Assembly (NCBI RefSeq): GCF_900187365.1 | Contig: NZ_FYDG01000007.1 | Coordinates: 1-64,000 of the forward strand | From: Rhodoblastus acidophilus | GTDB lineage: Bacteria > Pseudomonadota > Alphaproteobacteria > Rhizobiales > Beijerinckiaceae | DNA: 64,000 nucleotides | Reading direction: 5' to 3' | Shown here: positions 9,724 through 18,625 of the stretch, in pieces | Layout of the letters: each line of letters begins with the position of its first letter | How positions within the stretch are numbered: the first letter of the stretch is position 1 | Notes under the pieces: generated by a model | Seen by the model: only the letters and a program-made list of their open reading frames with translations | Databases searched by the model: none | Told to the model about the DNA's origin: nothing | Made by a program: the position numbers and the translations under genes

Positions 9724-11139
9724 TCAATCCCTGAAGCGGTGGGCGATCGCCGTGATCTTGTCGCCGATGGCGAAAAAGGCGTCGACTACATCCGGATCGA
9801 AATGGCGCCCGCGGCCCTCCCTTATGACCGCGGCGGCTTCGTCGTGGCTGAGCGCCTTCTTGTAAACCCGCTCGCTGATCAGGGCGTCATAGACGTCGGC
9901 CACCGCCATCAGCCGCGCCGACACCGGGATGGCGTCGCCCGACAGCCCGCGCGGATAGCCGCTCCCATCCCATTTCTCATGATGGTTGAGCGCGATTTCC
10001 TGCACGCAATCGAGAAAATCCAGCTTGATTCCCAGCTCGCGCTGCGCCGTCTCGATCGCCTGATGGCCGATCGTCGTATGCGTCTTCATGATCTCGAATT
10101 CGTCCGGCTCAAGCCGTCCGGGCTTGCGCAGGATATGATCGGGAATCCCCACCTTGCCGATGTCATGCAAGGGCGCGGATTTGAACATCGTCTCGATCTG
10201 CTTTTCGCTGAGGGCGGCCGCGAATTTGGGGTGGTTGCGGAGTTCGCGGGCCAGTTCCCGCACATAGTGCTGGGTGCGGCGGACATGATTGCCGGTTTCG
10301 TTGTCGCGCGTCTCCACCAGCGACGCCAGGGTCAGGATCGCCGCGTCCTGGCTCATCGCCAATTCGCCGGTGCGCTTGCGCACTTCGCCTTCAAGCTTCG
10401 CATTCTGGCCGCTGAGCGCGAGCTGGGCCGCCTTGAGGCGGTTTTTCGCCAAAAACTCCTTGCGCAGCACATATTCGCGCCACCAGCCGATGGTCGCCGC
10501 CAGCAGGAACAGCGTGACCACATGATAGGAGAGATACAGCACATTCGGCCCGGTCGCGGTCGCGCCGGCGACGATGATGGCTTCAAAGATCGCCAGCAGG
10601 CCGCAGCCCGCCGCCAGCGCGAAATTGAATTGAATGCCGAGAATGAGAAAGCAGTAGATCTGCAAGAAAACGAAATTCAGGATGCCGACCCAGGACTTCA
10701 AGCCCATGCCGCCCTGGCGGTCGATTTCGAGCAGGACCGCGAACAGGCTGGCGCCCACCAGCACGATGAACGCGGCCATCACCCGCTGCCAGCGCCGGCG
10801 CGCGTATTGCGTGAACGAGAAAGCCAGGCCGGCGGCGAGGATCGGCAGGCACGACGTCAGCCGCAGGGTGTTTGTCGGATTGCCCGGATAGGCGAGCGAA
10901 TCGGCGATGACGTCGCCAATGATCATCAGGGCGCCGACGACAAGGCTCGCCTGCGCGTAACGGTAATAGAAGGCGTTGTAGAACTTGCTGAACTTTTGCT
11001 CGTCGTCGCGATTGGAAAACGACAGCAAAAGCCGGAGCGGCAGGCTGGCGGGGCCTGTCTCGGCGACGTCGTCGTCCGGGCCGGTCTGCGCGGCGGCCCG
11101 GACACGCGCCAGATCGGCGTGGGAAAGACGGGGATTCAT
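9724..11139 (-). CDS. Membrane-anchored HD-GYP domain protein
   Basis: About 471 residues from the ATG at 11139 (MNPRLSHADL). The first 250 residues hold about six membrane segments, followed by a short coiled coil and an HD-GYP domain. Seen are HVRRTQHYV, LHDIGKVGIPD, HTTIGHQAIE, LNHHEKWDGSGYPRGLSGDAIP and DVYDAL. The family hydrolyses cyclic di-GMP, and the metal ligands (HD, HH, and the GYP loop) look complete. A GTG start at 11205 would add 22 low-complexity residues, and neither start has a strong ribosome site. It lies on the same strand as the methyltransferase, 84 bases away. It could oppose PleD, encoded 1.4 kb away. Confidence 0.9.
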   Translation of the reverse strand: MNPRLSHADLARVRAAAQTGPDDDVAETGPASLPLRLLLSFSNRDDEQKFSKFYNAFYYRYAQASLVVGALMIIGDVIADSLAYPGNPTNTLRLTSCLPILAAGLAFSFTQYARRRWQRVMAAFIVLVGASLFAVLLEIDRQGGMGLKSWVGILNFVFLQIYCFLILGIQFNFALAAGCGLLAIFEAIIVAGATATGPNVLYLSYHVVTLFLLAATIGWWREYVLRKEFLAKNRLKAAQLALSGQNAKLEGEVRKRTGELAMSQDAAILTLASLVETRDNETGNHVRRTQHYVRELARELRNHPKFAAALSEKQIETMFKSAPLHDIGKVGIPDHILRKPGRLEPDEFEIMKTHTTIGHQAIETAQRELGIKLDFLDCVQEIALNHHEKWDGSGYPRGLSGDAIPVSARLMAVADVYDALISERVYKKALSHDEAAAVIREGRGRHFDPDVVDAFFAIGDKITAIAHRFRD

Positions 11140-11347
11140 CGCCGCCGCCCCGCGAGGGGAAGCGGCTGCGGCGAAGGGGGCGGCCGCCCGCGCCGGGGGC
11201 GACACTGAGGCGAATCAAGCTGTCTGATCTGAATGACCATGCGAACGATTGGGGCTCCGAACGCACTCCCGCGCACCGCGAGCAACTCTAGATTGCAACT
11301 CTCGCCAATTCAACACATCCGCGCCGCGCGAAAATCCCTGGCCGGCG

Positions 11348-11689
<342 letters not shown>

Positions 11690-11751
11690 CTAAAATTTAC
11701 GCTGTTGTAGGCGGGTTTTCGCGACTTCGCCAGTTGGACGAGGCCGGATCG

Positions 11752-12021
11752 CTAAAATTCCGTGGGGCCGGCCAGCAGGGCGCAGGCGGCGGCCACCTCC
11801 TCGGGCTTGCGGCCGGTTTCGGCGGCGAAACGCAGCAGCAGGGCCTCGTCGGAGGCCAGATGGGCCATCACGCCCGGCAGGAAGCCCGGCTCGGCGGCGG
11901 CGGCGCGCAAATGCGCGGGATCGACCCCGGACAGCGCGAGGAACCGCGACAGCAGCTCATCGTCCCCCGCCAGGAAAATCAAGGCCGAAGTCGCCATATC
12001 TTCGGCGATTTCGCGGCTCAT
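11752..12021 (-). CDS. DUF3572 family protein
   Basis: An 89-residue soluble helical protein beginning MSREIAEDMATSALIFLAGD. Sequence features (LSRFLALSGVDPAHLR; FLPGVMAHLASDE; FAAETGRKPEEVAAA) and its position divergent from divK are typical of DUF3572 in alphaproteobacteria. No function is known. The ATG at 12021 is preferred. A TTG at 12063 would extend it by 14 residues without support. The 160-base gap to divK must hold promoters for both. Confidence 0.85.
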   Translation of the reverse strand: MSREIAEDMATSALIFLAGDDELLSRFLALSGVDPAHLRAAAAEPGFLPGVMAHLASDEALLLRFAAETGRKPEEVAAACALLAGPTEF

Positions 12022-12181
12022 TCTTGATGCGTTCGACGGCGCCAAATTGAAATTCCCTGTCAATCGGTCAAATCCAATCTTTTTCCTAGCGCGGGATCGC
12101 GCACATTTTCAATTCGTCAATTTCTCTTCGTTAGCCTGATTGTGAAAATCCTGAGGCTCGGGCGCGCCCGAACGGAACCCC

Positions 12182-12556
12182 ATGGCTAAAAAAGTTCTGA
12201 TCGTCGAAGACAACGAACTCAACATGAAGCTCTTCAACGATCTGTTGGAAGCCCATGGCTACGCCACCCTGCAAACGAAAAACGGGGTGGAGGCGGTGTC
12301 GCTTGCGCGGTCGCACCGCCCCGACCTGATCCTGATGGACATCCAGTTGCCGGAAGTCTCGGGATTGCAGGTCACGCAATGGCTGAAGGACGACCCGACG
12401 CTGGCGGAAATTCCCGTGGTCGCCATCACCGCCTTCGCGATGAAGGGCGACGAGGAGAAAATCCTGCAGGGCGGCTGCGAAGCCTATCTGTCCAAGCCGA
12501 TTTCGGTCGTCAAGTTCCTCGAAACCGTGCGCCGGTTCCTCGGGGACGCGCCATGA
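12182..12556 (+). CDS. divK: DivK, single-domain cell-cycle response regulator
   Basis: A 124-residue stand-alone receiver. The acidic pocket is E9/D10, the phosphoacceptor D53 ([13 protein letters not shown]), then the [11 protein letters not shown] switch region and a conserved lysine in AYLSKPIS. The sequence from [18 protein letters not shown] is highly characteristic of alphaproteobacterial DivK. In Caulobacter, DivK is phosphorylated by DivJ and PleC and acts through DivL-CckA to control CtrA. It overlaps pleD by 4 bases (ATGA), so the two are translationally coupled. Confidence 0.96.
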   Translation: MAKKVLIVEDNELNMKLFNDLLEAHGYATLQTKNGVEAVSLARSHRPDLILMDIQLPEVSGLQVTQWLKDDPTLAEIPVVAITAFAMKGDEEKILQGGCEAYLSKPISVVKFLETVRRFLGDAP

Positions 12557-13935
12557 CCGCGCGCGTTCTTGTCGTCGACGACCTCATCCCCAACGTCAAG
12601 CTGCTGGAAGCGCGGCTGACGGCGGAATATTTCGACGTGGTCACCGCCACCAACGGGTTCGAGGCTTTGGCCATCTGCGAGCGCGGCGATTGCGACCTCG
12701 TGCTGCTCGACGTGATGATGCCGGGCATGGACGGGTTCGAGGTCTGCCGCAAGCTCAAGGCCAATCCCGACACGCTGCATCTGCCGGTGGTGATGGTCAC
12801 CGCGCTCGACCAGACCTCCGACCGCGTCAGGGGCCTCGACGCCGGCGCCGACGACTTCCTCACCAAGCCGATCGACGAGATCGCGCTGCTGGCCCGGGTG
12901 CGCTCGCTGGCGCGGCTGAAGGCCAGCGTGGACGAATTGCGCGCCCGCGCCGAAACCTCGGCCACGCTCGGCGTCACCGGCGCGGTGGCCCACCAGCTCG
13001 ACGACGGGCTGGGCGGCCGGATTCTGCTGGTGGACGACCGCGTCAATTCCAGCGAAAAGATCGCCATCGCGCTGCGCGACCTCTATCAGGTCGATGTCGA
13101 GACCGATGCGCAGGAGGCGCTGTTCCGGGCCTCCGACACGCCTTACGAACTGGTGATCGTCAGCCTGGGCCTGGCCGATTATGACGGCTTGCGGCTGTGC
13201 AGCCAGTTGCGCTCGGTCGAGCGCACCCGGCACACGCCGACGCTGATGCTGGCCGATATCGAAGACCGCGCCCGCGTGCTGCGCGGCCTCGATCTCGGCG
13301 TCAACGACTATCTGGTCCGCCCCGTCGACGCCAACGAGATCATCGCGCGGGTGCGCACCCAGGTGCGCCGCAAACGCTATGCGGATTCGCTGCGCTCCAA
13401 CGTGCAGGCGGCGATGGAAATGGCGGTGGTGGACCCGCTGACCGGCCTCAACAACCGCCGCTACCTGCAAAGCCATCTGGCGACGCTGATGGAGCAATGC
13501 GGGCAGAAGGGCCGGCCGCTGTCGGCCATGGTGCTCGACATCGATTTTTTCAAAAGGGTCAACGACGATCACGGCCACGATGTCGGCGACGAAATCTTGC
13601 AAGGCTTCGCCAGCCGGATGAAGCGCGTGGTGCGCAGCGCCGATCTGGTGTGCCGGTTCGGCGGCGAGGAATTCGTGATCGTGATGCCGGAAACCCGCCG
13701 CGATATCGCCAAGCGCATCGCCGAGCGGGTGCGCGCGGCGGTGGCGGGGACGCCGTTCCCGATCCGGGGCGGCGCGGAGACGCTGCCGATCACCGTTTCC
13801 ATCGGGCTGGCGGAATCGCATGGCGGCGAGCCGCCGGAAGCCCTGTTCAAGCGCGCCGACCAGGCGCTTTATCTGTCCAAGAGCAGCGGACGCAACCGCG
13901 TCTCCACCGACGAGAGCAACGCCGCCGCGGCCTGA
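12553..13935 (+). CDS. pleD: PleD, diguanylate cyclase response regulator
   Basis: 460 residues: REC1 (phosphoacceptor in [15 protein letters not shown]), REC2 (about 155-275), then a GGEEF domain. The active site is [13 protein letters not shown], and the inhibitory I-site RxxD is present just before it ([16 protein letters not shown]). REC2 is degenerate: the phosphoacceptor position reads [12 protein letters not shown] (Ser for Asp) and the switch lysine is Arg (YLVRPVD). This is the same design as Caulobacter PleD, where REC2 serves only for dimerisation. It makes cyclic di-GMP at the cell pole during development. It starts inside the divK stop (ATGA). Confidence 0.95.
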   Translation: MTARVLVVDDLIPNVKLLEARLTAEYFDVVTATNGFEALAICERGDCDLVLLDVMMPGMDGFEVCRKLKANPDTLHLPVVMVTALDQTSDRVRGLDAGADDFLTKPIDEIALLARVRSLARLKASVDELRARAETSATLGVTGAVAHQLDDGLGGRILLVDDRVNSSEKIAIALRDLYQVDVETDAQEALFRASDTPYELVIVSLGLADYDGLRLCSQLRSVERTRHTPTLMLADIEDRARVLRGLDLGVNDYLVRPVDANEIIARVRTQVRRKRYADSLRSNVQAAMEMAVVDPLTGLNNRRYLQSHLATLMEQCGQKGRPLSAMVLDIDFFKRVNDDHGHDVGDEILQGFASRMKRVVRSADLVCRFGGEEFVIVMPETRRDIAKRIAERVRAAVAGTPFPIRGGAETLPITVSIGLAESHGGEPPEALFKRADQALYLSKSSGRNRVSTDESNAAAA

Positions 13936-13948
13936 GCCGCGCCCGCCC

Positions 13949-16327
13949 TCAGCGGTTTTCCAGCCGGTTGTAGTCGAGCAGGCCGCGGTCGGCCTGATCC
14001 ATGCGCGCCTCCGCCGCCTGCAGCGCGTCGCTGAACTCCCAAAAACCCGGATCGGTGCGGCGCACCGCGAAACGCGCGCTCAGGGCCGCGTAATCCTGCT
14101 CCGTGCGCAGACCGGCGATGGCCTCCGCCAGCGCCGGCAGCTCCGAAGCCTGGAGCCGGAACAAAGCGTTGGGATAGGCGCCGATCAGGCCGGGAACCAC
14201 CGTCAGCGCGTTTTCCTCGGGCGCTAGTTCGTTGCGCTCCAGCAGCAGGCGCGTCACGTTGAAATGGCCGGCGTCCTTGACCAGCGTGAAATAGCTGACT
14301 TCGCCACGCGCGTCGGCGACCGCCATATGCGCGAGCTCGGGCATCAACGACAGCGCCGGGCCGCGCAAAGCCGCCAGCGCCTCCATCGGGGCGCGCAGCT
14401 CCGGCGCCGTCCGCGCCAGCGACAGGCGGCGGTCGAGCGCGGGCGCGAGGCGGCGTTCGATCATGGCGTAGAGCGCCAGCTTGGCGTCGCCGTCGTCGAA
14501 GGCGATGTCGGTCGCAGCGTCCGGCGTCAGCGCCAGCGCGCGCATATGCTCGAGCGTCTCGCGCGAGGCGTCGCGATACCAATAGTGGATCTGCGCCGCG
14601 CGCGCGCCGGCGGGCAGGAAGGAAATGAAATTGGCCTCGCCCTCCATGCGCAGGAAATCCATGTAGAGCCGGCTGTTGAGATTGTGGGTGAGATTGCCGA
14701 ACACGTCATAGCCGGCCGCCAGCAGGTAATAGATGCGCTCGAACAAACCGTAGTCGATCACCCAGGCGGTCTTGGCCGGGGCGCCGACCAGCCCGCGCAC
14801 GATGGTCGCATTGTCGAAATGGCGCAGGACGGTGAGCGCCGCATTGGGATTGTCGCCGTCGCCGTCCCAGATCATGTCGAGGCGCGGGCCGCCGAGGGTC
14901 TTGGCGAAGCGCTTCAGGCTTTCGGCGCGGGCGGCGAGATAGGACTGCTCCTGCGCCGCCAGATTGCGCCAGTCGGTCAGCACGGCGGCGCTGTCGCTGC
15001 CGTCGGCGGCGGGCAGCGACATCCGCTCCAGCGCGCGGCGGGCGACGTCGTCGGGCTCGCGCGCGATCTCGGTCTGCGGCGCGAGGAAGAACACGAAGAA
15101 GCGGTCCTCGATCACGTTGAGCGCCACTTGTCCGCGACACACCGGCCCCTTGATGAAGGTCATGATGAAATATTGCGCGTCGTCGAGCATGAAACGATAG
15201 CGCGCGCTCTCGGGCATGTCGGCGAAACTCGCCAGACCGTTGGAGGCGGTGTCGGGGTCGTAGTCGGGCAGGGCGGCCACCGGGTAATCCGGCGTCAGGA
15301 ACAGCGCGCGATAGCGGGCCATCCGGGTTCGGTCGAACCGATAGGGCATGTGGGTCTTGGCGACAATCGGCTCGCGGTCGGGCTGCAGCCGATAATAGAC
15401 GCGGGCGACGCCGGGATCGTCGAACGGGCGGCGCGTGGCGATTTGCGCGACCGGCGCGCCGGGCGGGGAGGCGCTGCGCACCAGCCGATAGGCCGGGCCG
15501 GTCTGCGCGCCGTCGAGATAGAGATGGGCCAGGAACAGGTGCTCGTAGAGGTAGCGGCTCATCAGCCGCTCCTTCAAACTGTCGCCGTTGAGGAAGCTCT
15601 CCCAGTCCCGCGCCATTTGCTGGATCTCCGCCGGCGGGGCGGGCGGCTCGGCCGCGGGGGCGCCGGCGTCGAGCCAGCGGTTGATCGTCGCCTCCTCCGC
15701 CGCGCTCAGGCCGGGCAGGCCGAACGGCATGCCGGCTTCGGGATGGGTCTTTTCGTAAAGCTTGAAATCCTGGATCTTCGGGCAGGATTGCGCGCGGTTG
15801 ATGCCGTAGTCGAGATTTTTGTCCGACAAGCCGGAGGCGGGCTGCGGATGCGCCCGCTTCAACGCCATCAGGCGCGAGATCAGGCTGAGGGCGCGATTGT
15901 CGCCGGGCCGCGTGCGATATTCGTTGAGCACCGGCGAGAACCCTTGTTCGCGCCATTGCGACGCCGTATCGGCGTCGATGTAGAGGCGGCTGGGGGCGGC
16001 GGCGGCGAGGCGCTGGCCGTCATAGACCGGCGCGGCGCTCAAGCCGCGCGCGATCCCTTCAAAACTTCCGAGCTTCAACTGGCAGGGCGCGTCGTAGCAG
16101 GCGTGGCAGACCACGCAGCGTTTCTCGAAGATCGGCTTGACGTCGCGGGCGTAGTCGATGGAAGCGGCCGTGGTTATGGCGGGCCGGGGCGCGTCGAAAC
16201 GATGGACGTCGTCGGCGCCGTGGATCAGCGCGAACCGCCACAGCCAGGCCGCATAAGCCAGCGCCGCCAGGGCGGCGGCGGCGAGAAGCGCGAGCAGGAC
16301 GAGGCCGAGACGGCGCGGGATTTTCAT
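13949..16327 (-). CDS. cti: Fatty acid cis/trans isomerase
   Basis: A 792-residue protein with an N-terminal membrane/signal segment (LVLLALLAAAALAALAYA) and a cytochrome-c-type haem motif C71-V-V-C74-H75, followed by another Cys pair. The rest fits the Cti family (LMSRYLYEHLFLAHLYLDG; MPYRFDRTRMARYRALF; VIDYGLFERIYYLLAAGYDVFGN). Cti is a periplasmic haem enzyme that converts cis-unsaturated phospholipid acyl chains to trans, stiffening the membrane within minutes under solvent, heat or osmotic stress. It is convergent with pleD (13 bases) and lies 85 bases downstream of phyR on the same strand, which may link it to general stress. Confidence 0.93.
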   Translation of the reverse strand: MKIPRRLGLVLLALLAAAALAALAYAAWLWRFALIHGADDVHRFDAPRPAITTAASIDYARDVKPIFEKRCVVCHACYDAPCQLKLGSFEGIARGLSAAPVYDGQRLAAAAPSRLYIDADTASQWREQGFSPVLNEYRTRPGDNRALSLISRLMALKRAHPQPASGLSDKNLDYGINRAQSCPKIQDFKLYEKTHPEAGMPFGLPGLSAAEEATINRWLDAGAPAAEPPAPPAEIQQMARDWESFLNGDSLKERLMSRYLYEHLFLAHLYLDGAQTGPAYRLVRSASPPGAPVAQIATRRPFDDPGVARVYYRLQPDREPIVAKTHMPYRFDRTRMARYRALFLTPDYPVAALPDYDPDTASNGLASFADMPESARYRFMLDDAQYFIMTFIKGPVCRGQVALNVIEDRFFVFFLAPQTEIAREPDDVARRALERMSLPAADGSDSAAVLTDWRNLAAQEQSYLAARAESLKRFAKTLGGPRLDMIWDGDGDNPNAALTVLRHFDNATIVRGLVGAPAKTAWVIDYGLFERIYYLLAAGYDVFGNLTHNLNSRLYMDFLRMEGEANFISFLPAGARAAQIHYWYRDASRETLEHMRALALTPDAATDIAFDDGDAKLALYAMIERRLAPALDRRLSLARTAPELRAPMEALAALRGPALSLMPELAHMAVADARGEVSYFTLVKDAGHFNVTRLLLERNELAPEENALTVVPGLIGAYPNALFRLQASELPALAEAIAGLRTEQDYAALSARFAVRRTDPGFWEFSDALQAAEARMDQADRGLLDYNRLENR

Positions 16328-16336
16328 GAAGCGGGA

Positions 16337-16399
16337 CCGGCGCTGAAGGTTGAGCTTCAGCGCTACCGGCTCCCGGCCGGGCTGGCAAGACCCGGCCGG
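16337..16399 (-). terminator. Two hairpins between phyR and cti
   Basis: The first hairpin has perfect 9-base arms (GCGCTGAAG at 16340-16348, CTTCAGCGC at 16355-16363), extendable by CCGG with a two-base bulge. The second has perfect 9-base arms (CCGGCCGGG at 16373-16381, CCCGGCCGG at 16391-16399). Neither has a T-run. They lie just after the phyR stop and before the cti start, so they may weaken readthrough or protect message ends. Confidence 0.5.
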
Positions 16400-16412
16400 C
16401 CCGCGTTTGGGT

Positions 16413-17210
16413 TCAGGCGGCGGTCGCGGCCCGGCGCGCCGCCTTGGCGTCGAAGAACAGCGCCTGGCTGACCACCGCGCGCACCATGTCCTCCTCGAAC
16501 GGCTTGGCGATCAGGAAGGTCGGCTCGGGGCGCTCGCCCGTCAGCAGCGATTCCGGATAGGCGGTGATGAAGATCACCGGCGCCGAGAACGCGCCGAGAA
16601 TGTCGTGCACGGCGTCGAGGCCGGAGCTGCCGTCGGCGAGATGAATGTCGGCCAGCACCAGGCCGGGGCGCAGCCGCAGCGCCATCTCGACCGCCTCGGC
16701 GCGGGTGCGGGCGTTGCCCGCCACCTTATGGCCGAGGCCCTGCACCAGATTTTCCAGATCCATGGCGATCACCGGCTCGTCCTCGATGATCAGCACGTCG
16801 GTCGCCACCTGCTCGCCGATCTCGCGCCCGGCGGTTTCGATCAGCGACGACAGTTCGGCGGGCGAACATTCCAGCACCTGCGCGGCCTGATCGGGCGTGA
16901 AGCCCTCGACCGCGGTCAGCAGAAACGCCTGTCGCGGCAGCGGGGTGATTTCCGCCAGACGCCGTTCGGCGGCGCCGGCTTCGTGGCTTTCCGCTTTGCC
17001 GTTGATCGGCATGGCGTTCCAGATGCGCGAGAAGGCGCGGTAGATCGCCACGCGGTTTTCGCAATCGCGGTCGAACAGCGCGGGATCCTCGATCAGCGCT
17101 TCGAGCATCGCCGCCACATAGACGTCGCCGCTGGTCTGCGCGCCGCTGAGCGCGCGGGCGTAGCGGCGCAGGAACGGAAGTTGCGGTGCGATCAGGGCGG
17201 AAAGGGACAT
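16413..17210 (-). CDS. phyR: PhyR, anti-anti-sigma response regulator of the general stress response
   Basis: 265 residues in two parts: an N-terminal sigma-like domain (about 1-130; FLRRYARALSGAQTSGD, AIYRAFSRIWN, LPRQAFLLTAVEGFTPDQAA) with no real DNA-binding region, and a C-terminal receiver (VLIIEDEPVIAMDLE; phosphoacceptor in LVLADIHLADGSSG; TAYPE; AKPF). When phosphorylated, PhyR captures NepR and frees EcfG. The ATG at 17210 has GGAG 8 bases upstream. It is divergent from nepR-ecfG, with a shared 220-base promoter region. Confidence 0.96.
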   Translation of the reverse strand: MSLSALIAPQLPFLRRYARALSGAQTSGDVYVAAMLEALIEDPALFDRDCENRVAIYRAFSRIWNAMPINGKAESHEAGAAERRLAEITPLPRQAFLLTAVEGFTPDQAAQVLECSPAELSSLIETAGREIGEQVATDVLIIEDEPVIAMDLENLVQGLGHKVAGNARTRAEAVEMALRLRPGLVLADIHLADGSSGLDAVHDILGAFSAPVIFITAYPESLLTGERPEPTFLIAKPFEEDMVRAVVSQALFFDAKAARRAATAA

Positions 17211-17301
17211 AAGCGGCTCCATCATTTCTGGCTATTGCGGAATGGGGCTGGAGGGATCGGCGTCTTGAAAGGTCGACGTCTTGGGCTTTGCTATTTTCAG
17301 A

Positions 17302-17326
17302 TACGCGCGAACACTTCCAAAGTTCC
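17302..17326 (-). promoter_or_regulatory. EcfG-type promoter for phyR
   Basis: Read leftward, GGAAC (complement of 17322-17326) is followed after exactly 16 bases by CGTA (17305-17302). The EcfG consensus in alphaproteobacteria is GGAAC-N16/17-CGTT, so there is one mismatch. It lies about 90 bases before the phyR start. The GGAAC is one arm of the inverted repeat shared with the nepR promoter. Confidence 0.7.
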
Positions 17327-17343
17327 CGACAAAATTCGGGAAC
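17322..17343. repeat. Perfect inverted repeat at the phyR/nepR divergent promoters
   Basis: GTTCCCGA (17322-17329) and TCGGGAAC (17336-17343) are perfect inverted copies separated by 6 bases. Each arm contains a GGAAC -35 element pointing outward, so one symmetric element serves both transcription directions. Confidence 0.85.
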
Positions 17344-17363
17344 AATTTTTTCGCCGGCGCATT
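17339..17363 (+). promoter_or_regulatory. EcfG-type promoter for nepR-ecfG
   Basis: GGAAC at 17339-17343 is followed after 16 bases by CATT at 17360-17363, one mismatch from CGTT. It lies about 70 bases before nepR. Autoregulation of nepR-ecfG by EcfG is known in several alphaproteobacteria and fits this site. Confidence 0.65.
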
Positions 17364-17431
17364 CATGGACAAGGCCAAGCCAATTTTCGTCCCGCTTTTC
17401 GCGTCCGCGCGCTTCTACACAGGTTTTTCCC

Positions 17432-17650
17432 ATGTCCCGACAAGAACAGGATCAGGCTTCTCTGTCCCCAGGCGCCAGCGCCCATCTCGGCGTTCAGCTC
17501 CGGCGACTGTTCAATGCGACCGCCGACGAACCCATTCCCGCGCGATTGACCGACCTGCTCGACCAGCTCGAACAGGCTGAGCGCGCGTCCGCATCGCCCC
17601 CGGCGCCGGAGCGTCTGGAGAGCGCCGCGATGGCGGAGGCTGGCCGATGA
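17432..17650 (+). CDS. nepR: NepR, anti-sigma factor for EcfG
   Basis: A 72-residue protein beginning MSRQEQDQASLSPGASAHLG. The core LGVQLRRLFNATADEPIPARLTDLLDQLE-like stretch (about residues 19-47) holds the conserved two-helix NepR signature. NepR binds EcfG and blocks it until phosphorylated PhyR takes it away. It overlaps ecfG by 4 bases (ATGA), the classic arrangement, and lies divergent from phyR. Its open frame extends upstream without a ribosome site, so the ATG at 17432 is chosen from the family start. Confidence 0.93.
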   Translation: MSRQEQDQASLSPGASAHLGVQLRRLFNATADEPIPARLTDLLDQLEQAERASASPPAPERLESAAMAEAGR

Positions 17651-18213
17651 CGTCCGACGCCGCCGCGCCGTCCGATTTCAAATCCGCCTTGCTGAAGGAA
17701 ATTCCCAAGCTGCGGTTTTTCGCCTTGTCGCTCGCGGGACAGCAGGATCGCGCCGACGATCTGGTGCAGGAGGCCCTGATCAAGGCCTGGGCCGCCCAGG
17801 ACCGCTTCACGCCGGGCACCTCGCTGCGCGCCTGGCTGTTCACCATTTTGCGCAACGTGTTTTATTCCGAGTATCGCAAGAGGCGGCGCGAGGTTCCGGA
17901 CACCGACGGCGAGGAGGCCGCCCGGCTGTTCTCCAATCCCGAGCAGAACGGCCATCTCGATCTCGGCGACCTCAAGGCGGCGCTGGCGACTTTGCCGGAG
18001 GATCAGCGCGAGGCGCTGCTGCTCGTCGGCGCCGCCGGCGTGTCCTACGAGGAGGCCGCGCAGGTGTGCGGCTGCGCCGTCGGCACCATCAAAAGCCGGG
18101 TCAATCGCGCCCGCAAGCGTCTGCTGGCGCTGCTCGGGGTGGACAGCGCCAGTGAGTTCGGCGGCGACTATCTCGCCGTCAACGGCGCGTCCGCGCCGCT
18201 CGAATTGGCCTGA
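17647..18213 (+). CDS. ecfG: EcfG, ECF sigma factor of the general stress response
   Basis: 188 residues with region 2 (LRFFALSLAGQQDRADDLVQEALIKAW; FTPGTSLRAWLFTILRN) and region 4 (LATLPEDQREALLLVGAAGVSYEEAAQVCGCAVGTIKSRVNRARKRL, shown here only as landmarks). It directs RNA polymerase to GGAAC-N16/17-CGTT promoters. Start at 17647 overlaps the nepR stop. The gene just downstream has an exact copy of this promoter, and others lie within 5 kb. Confidence 0.96.
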   Translation: MTSDAAAPSDFKSALLKEIPKLRFFALSLAGQQDRADDLVQEALIKAWAAQDRFTPGTSLRAWLFTILRNVFYSEYRKRRREVPDTDGEEAARLFSNPEQNGHLDLGDLKAALATLPEDQREALLLVGAAGVSYEEAAQVCGCAVGTIKSRVNRARKRLLALLGVDSASEFGGDYLAVNGASAPLELA

Positions 18214-18220
18214 GCTTTAC

Positions 18221-18245
18221 GGAACCGGATTTCGCGCGCGACGTT
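18221..18245 (+). promoter_or_regulatory. Exact EcfG-type promoter
   Basis: GGAAC at 18221-18225, exactly 16 bases, then CGTT at 18242-18245. It begins 8 bases after the ecfG stop and ends 47 bases before the next start codon, so it should drive the small DUF883-like gene independently of ecfG. Confidence 0.85.
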
Positions 18246-18291
18246 GCCTCAACGACCGTTGCAAACGCCTGTCCGACGAAAGGTGAACATC

Positions 18292-18609
18292 ATGGCTTTC
18301 AACATCAAATCCGAACGCGACGAATTTCAGACCAGCGTCGACGAGGCGGTGAACGCCTTGCGCGCGGCGCTGGCGGAGGTCGCCTCGGCCGCCTCCGACC
18401 GCAAGGAGGACGCCGCCGAGGCCGTCAGGCGCGCCGGCGCGCGCGCTTTCGACCGGTTCGACGACCTCGCCGACGACGCGAAAACCTATGCCGACCAGGG
18501 CGCTTCCATCCTGTCGAAATCGGTGGCGTCCAATCCGCTGGCGGCGCTTGCGCTGGCCGCCGGCGCCGGCTTTCTCCTCGCGCAATTGTCGCGTGGCGAA
18601 CACGGCTGA
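18292..18609 (+). CDS. Small ElaB/DUF883-like membrane-tethered stress protein
   Basis: 105 residues from the ATG at 18292 (AGGTGA ribosome-like site upstream). The first two thirds are charged and helical, with heptad-like Ala/Glu/Asp spacing (VDEAVNALRAALAEVASAA). One C-terminal membrane segment follows (NPLAALALAAGAGFLLAQL) and then SRGEHG. This plan matches ElaB/YqjD/DUF883 proteins, which in enterobacteria are stress-induced inner-membrane proteins that can bind ribosomes. The family call rests on architecture only. It carries an exact EcfG promoter. Confidence 0.75.
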   Translation: MAFNIKSERDEFQTSVDEAVNALRAALAEVASAASDRKEDAAEAVRRAGARAFDRFDDLADDAKTYADQGASILSKSVASNPLAALALAAGAGFLLAQLSRGEHG

Positions 18610-18625
18610 GGCCGTGCGTCCAAGG

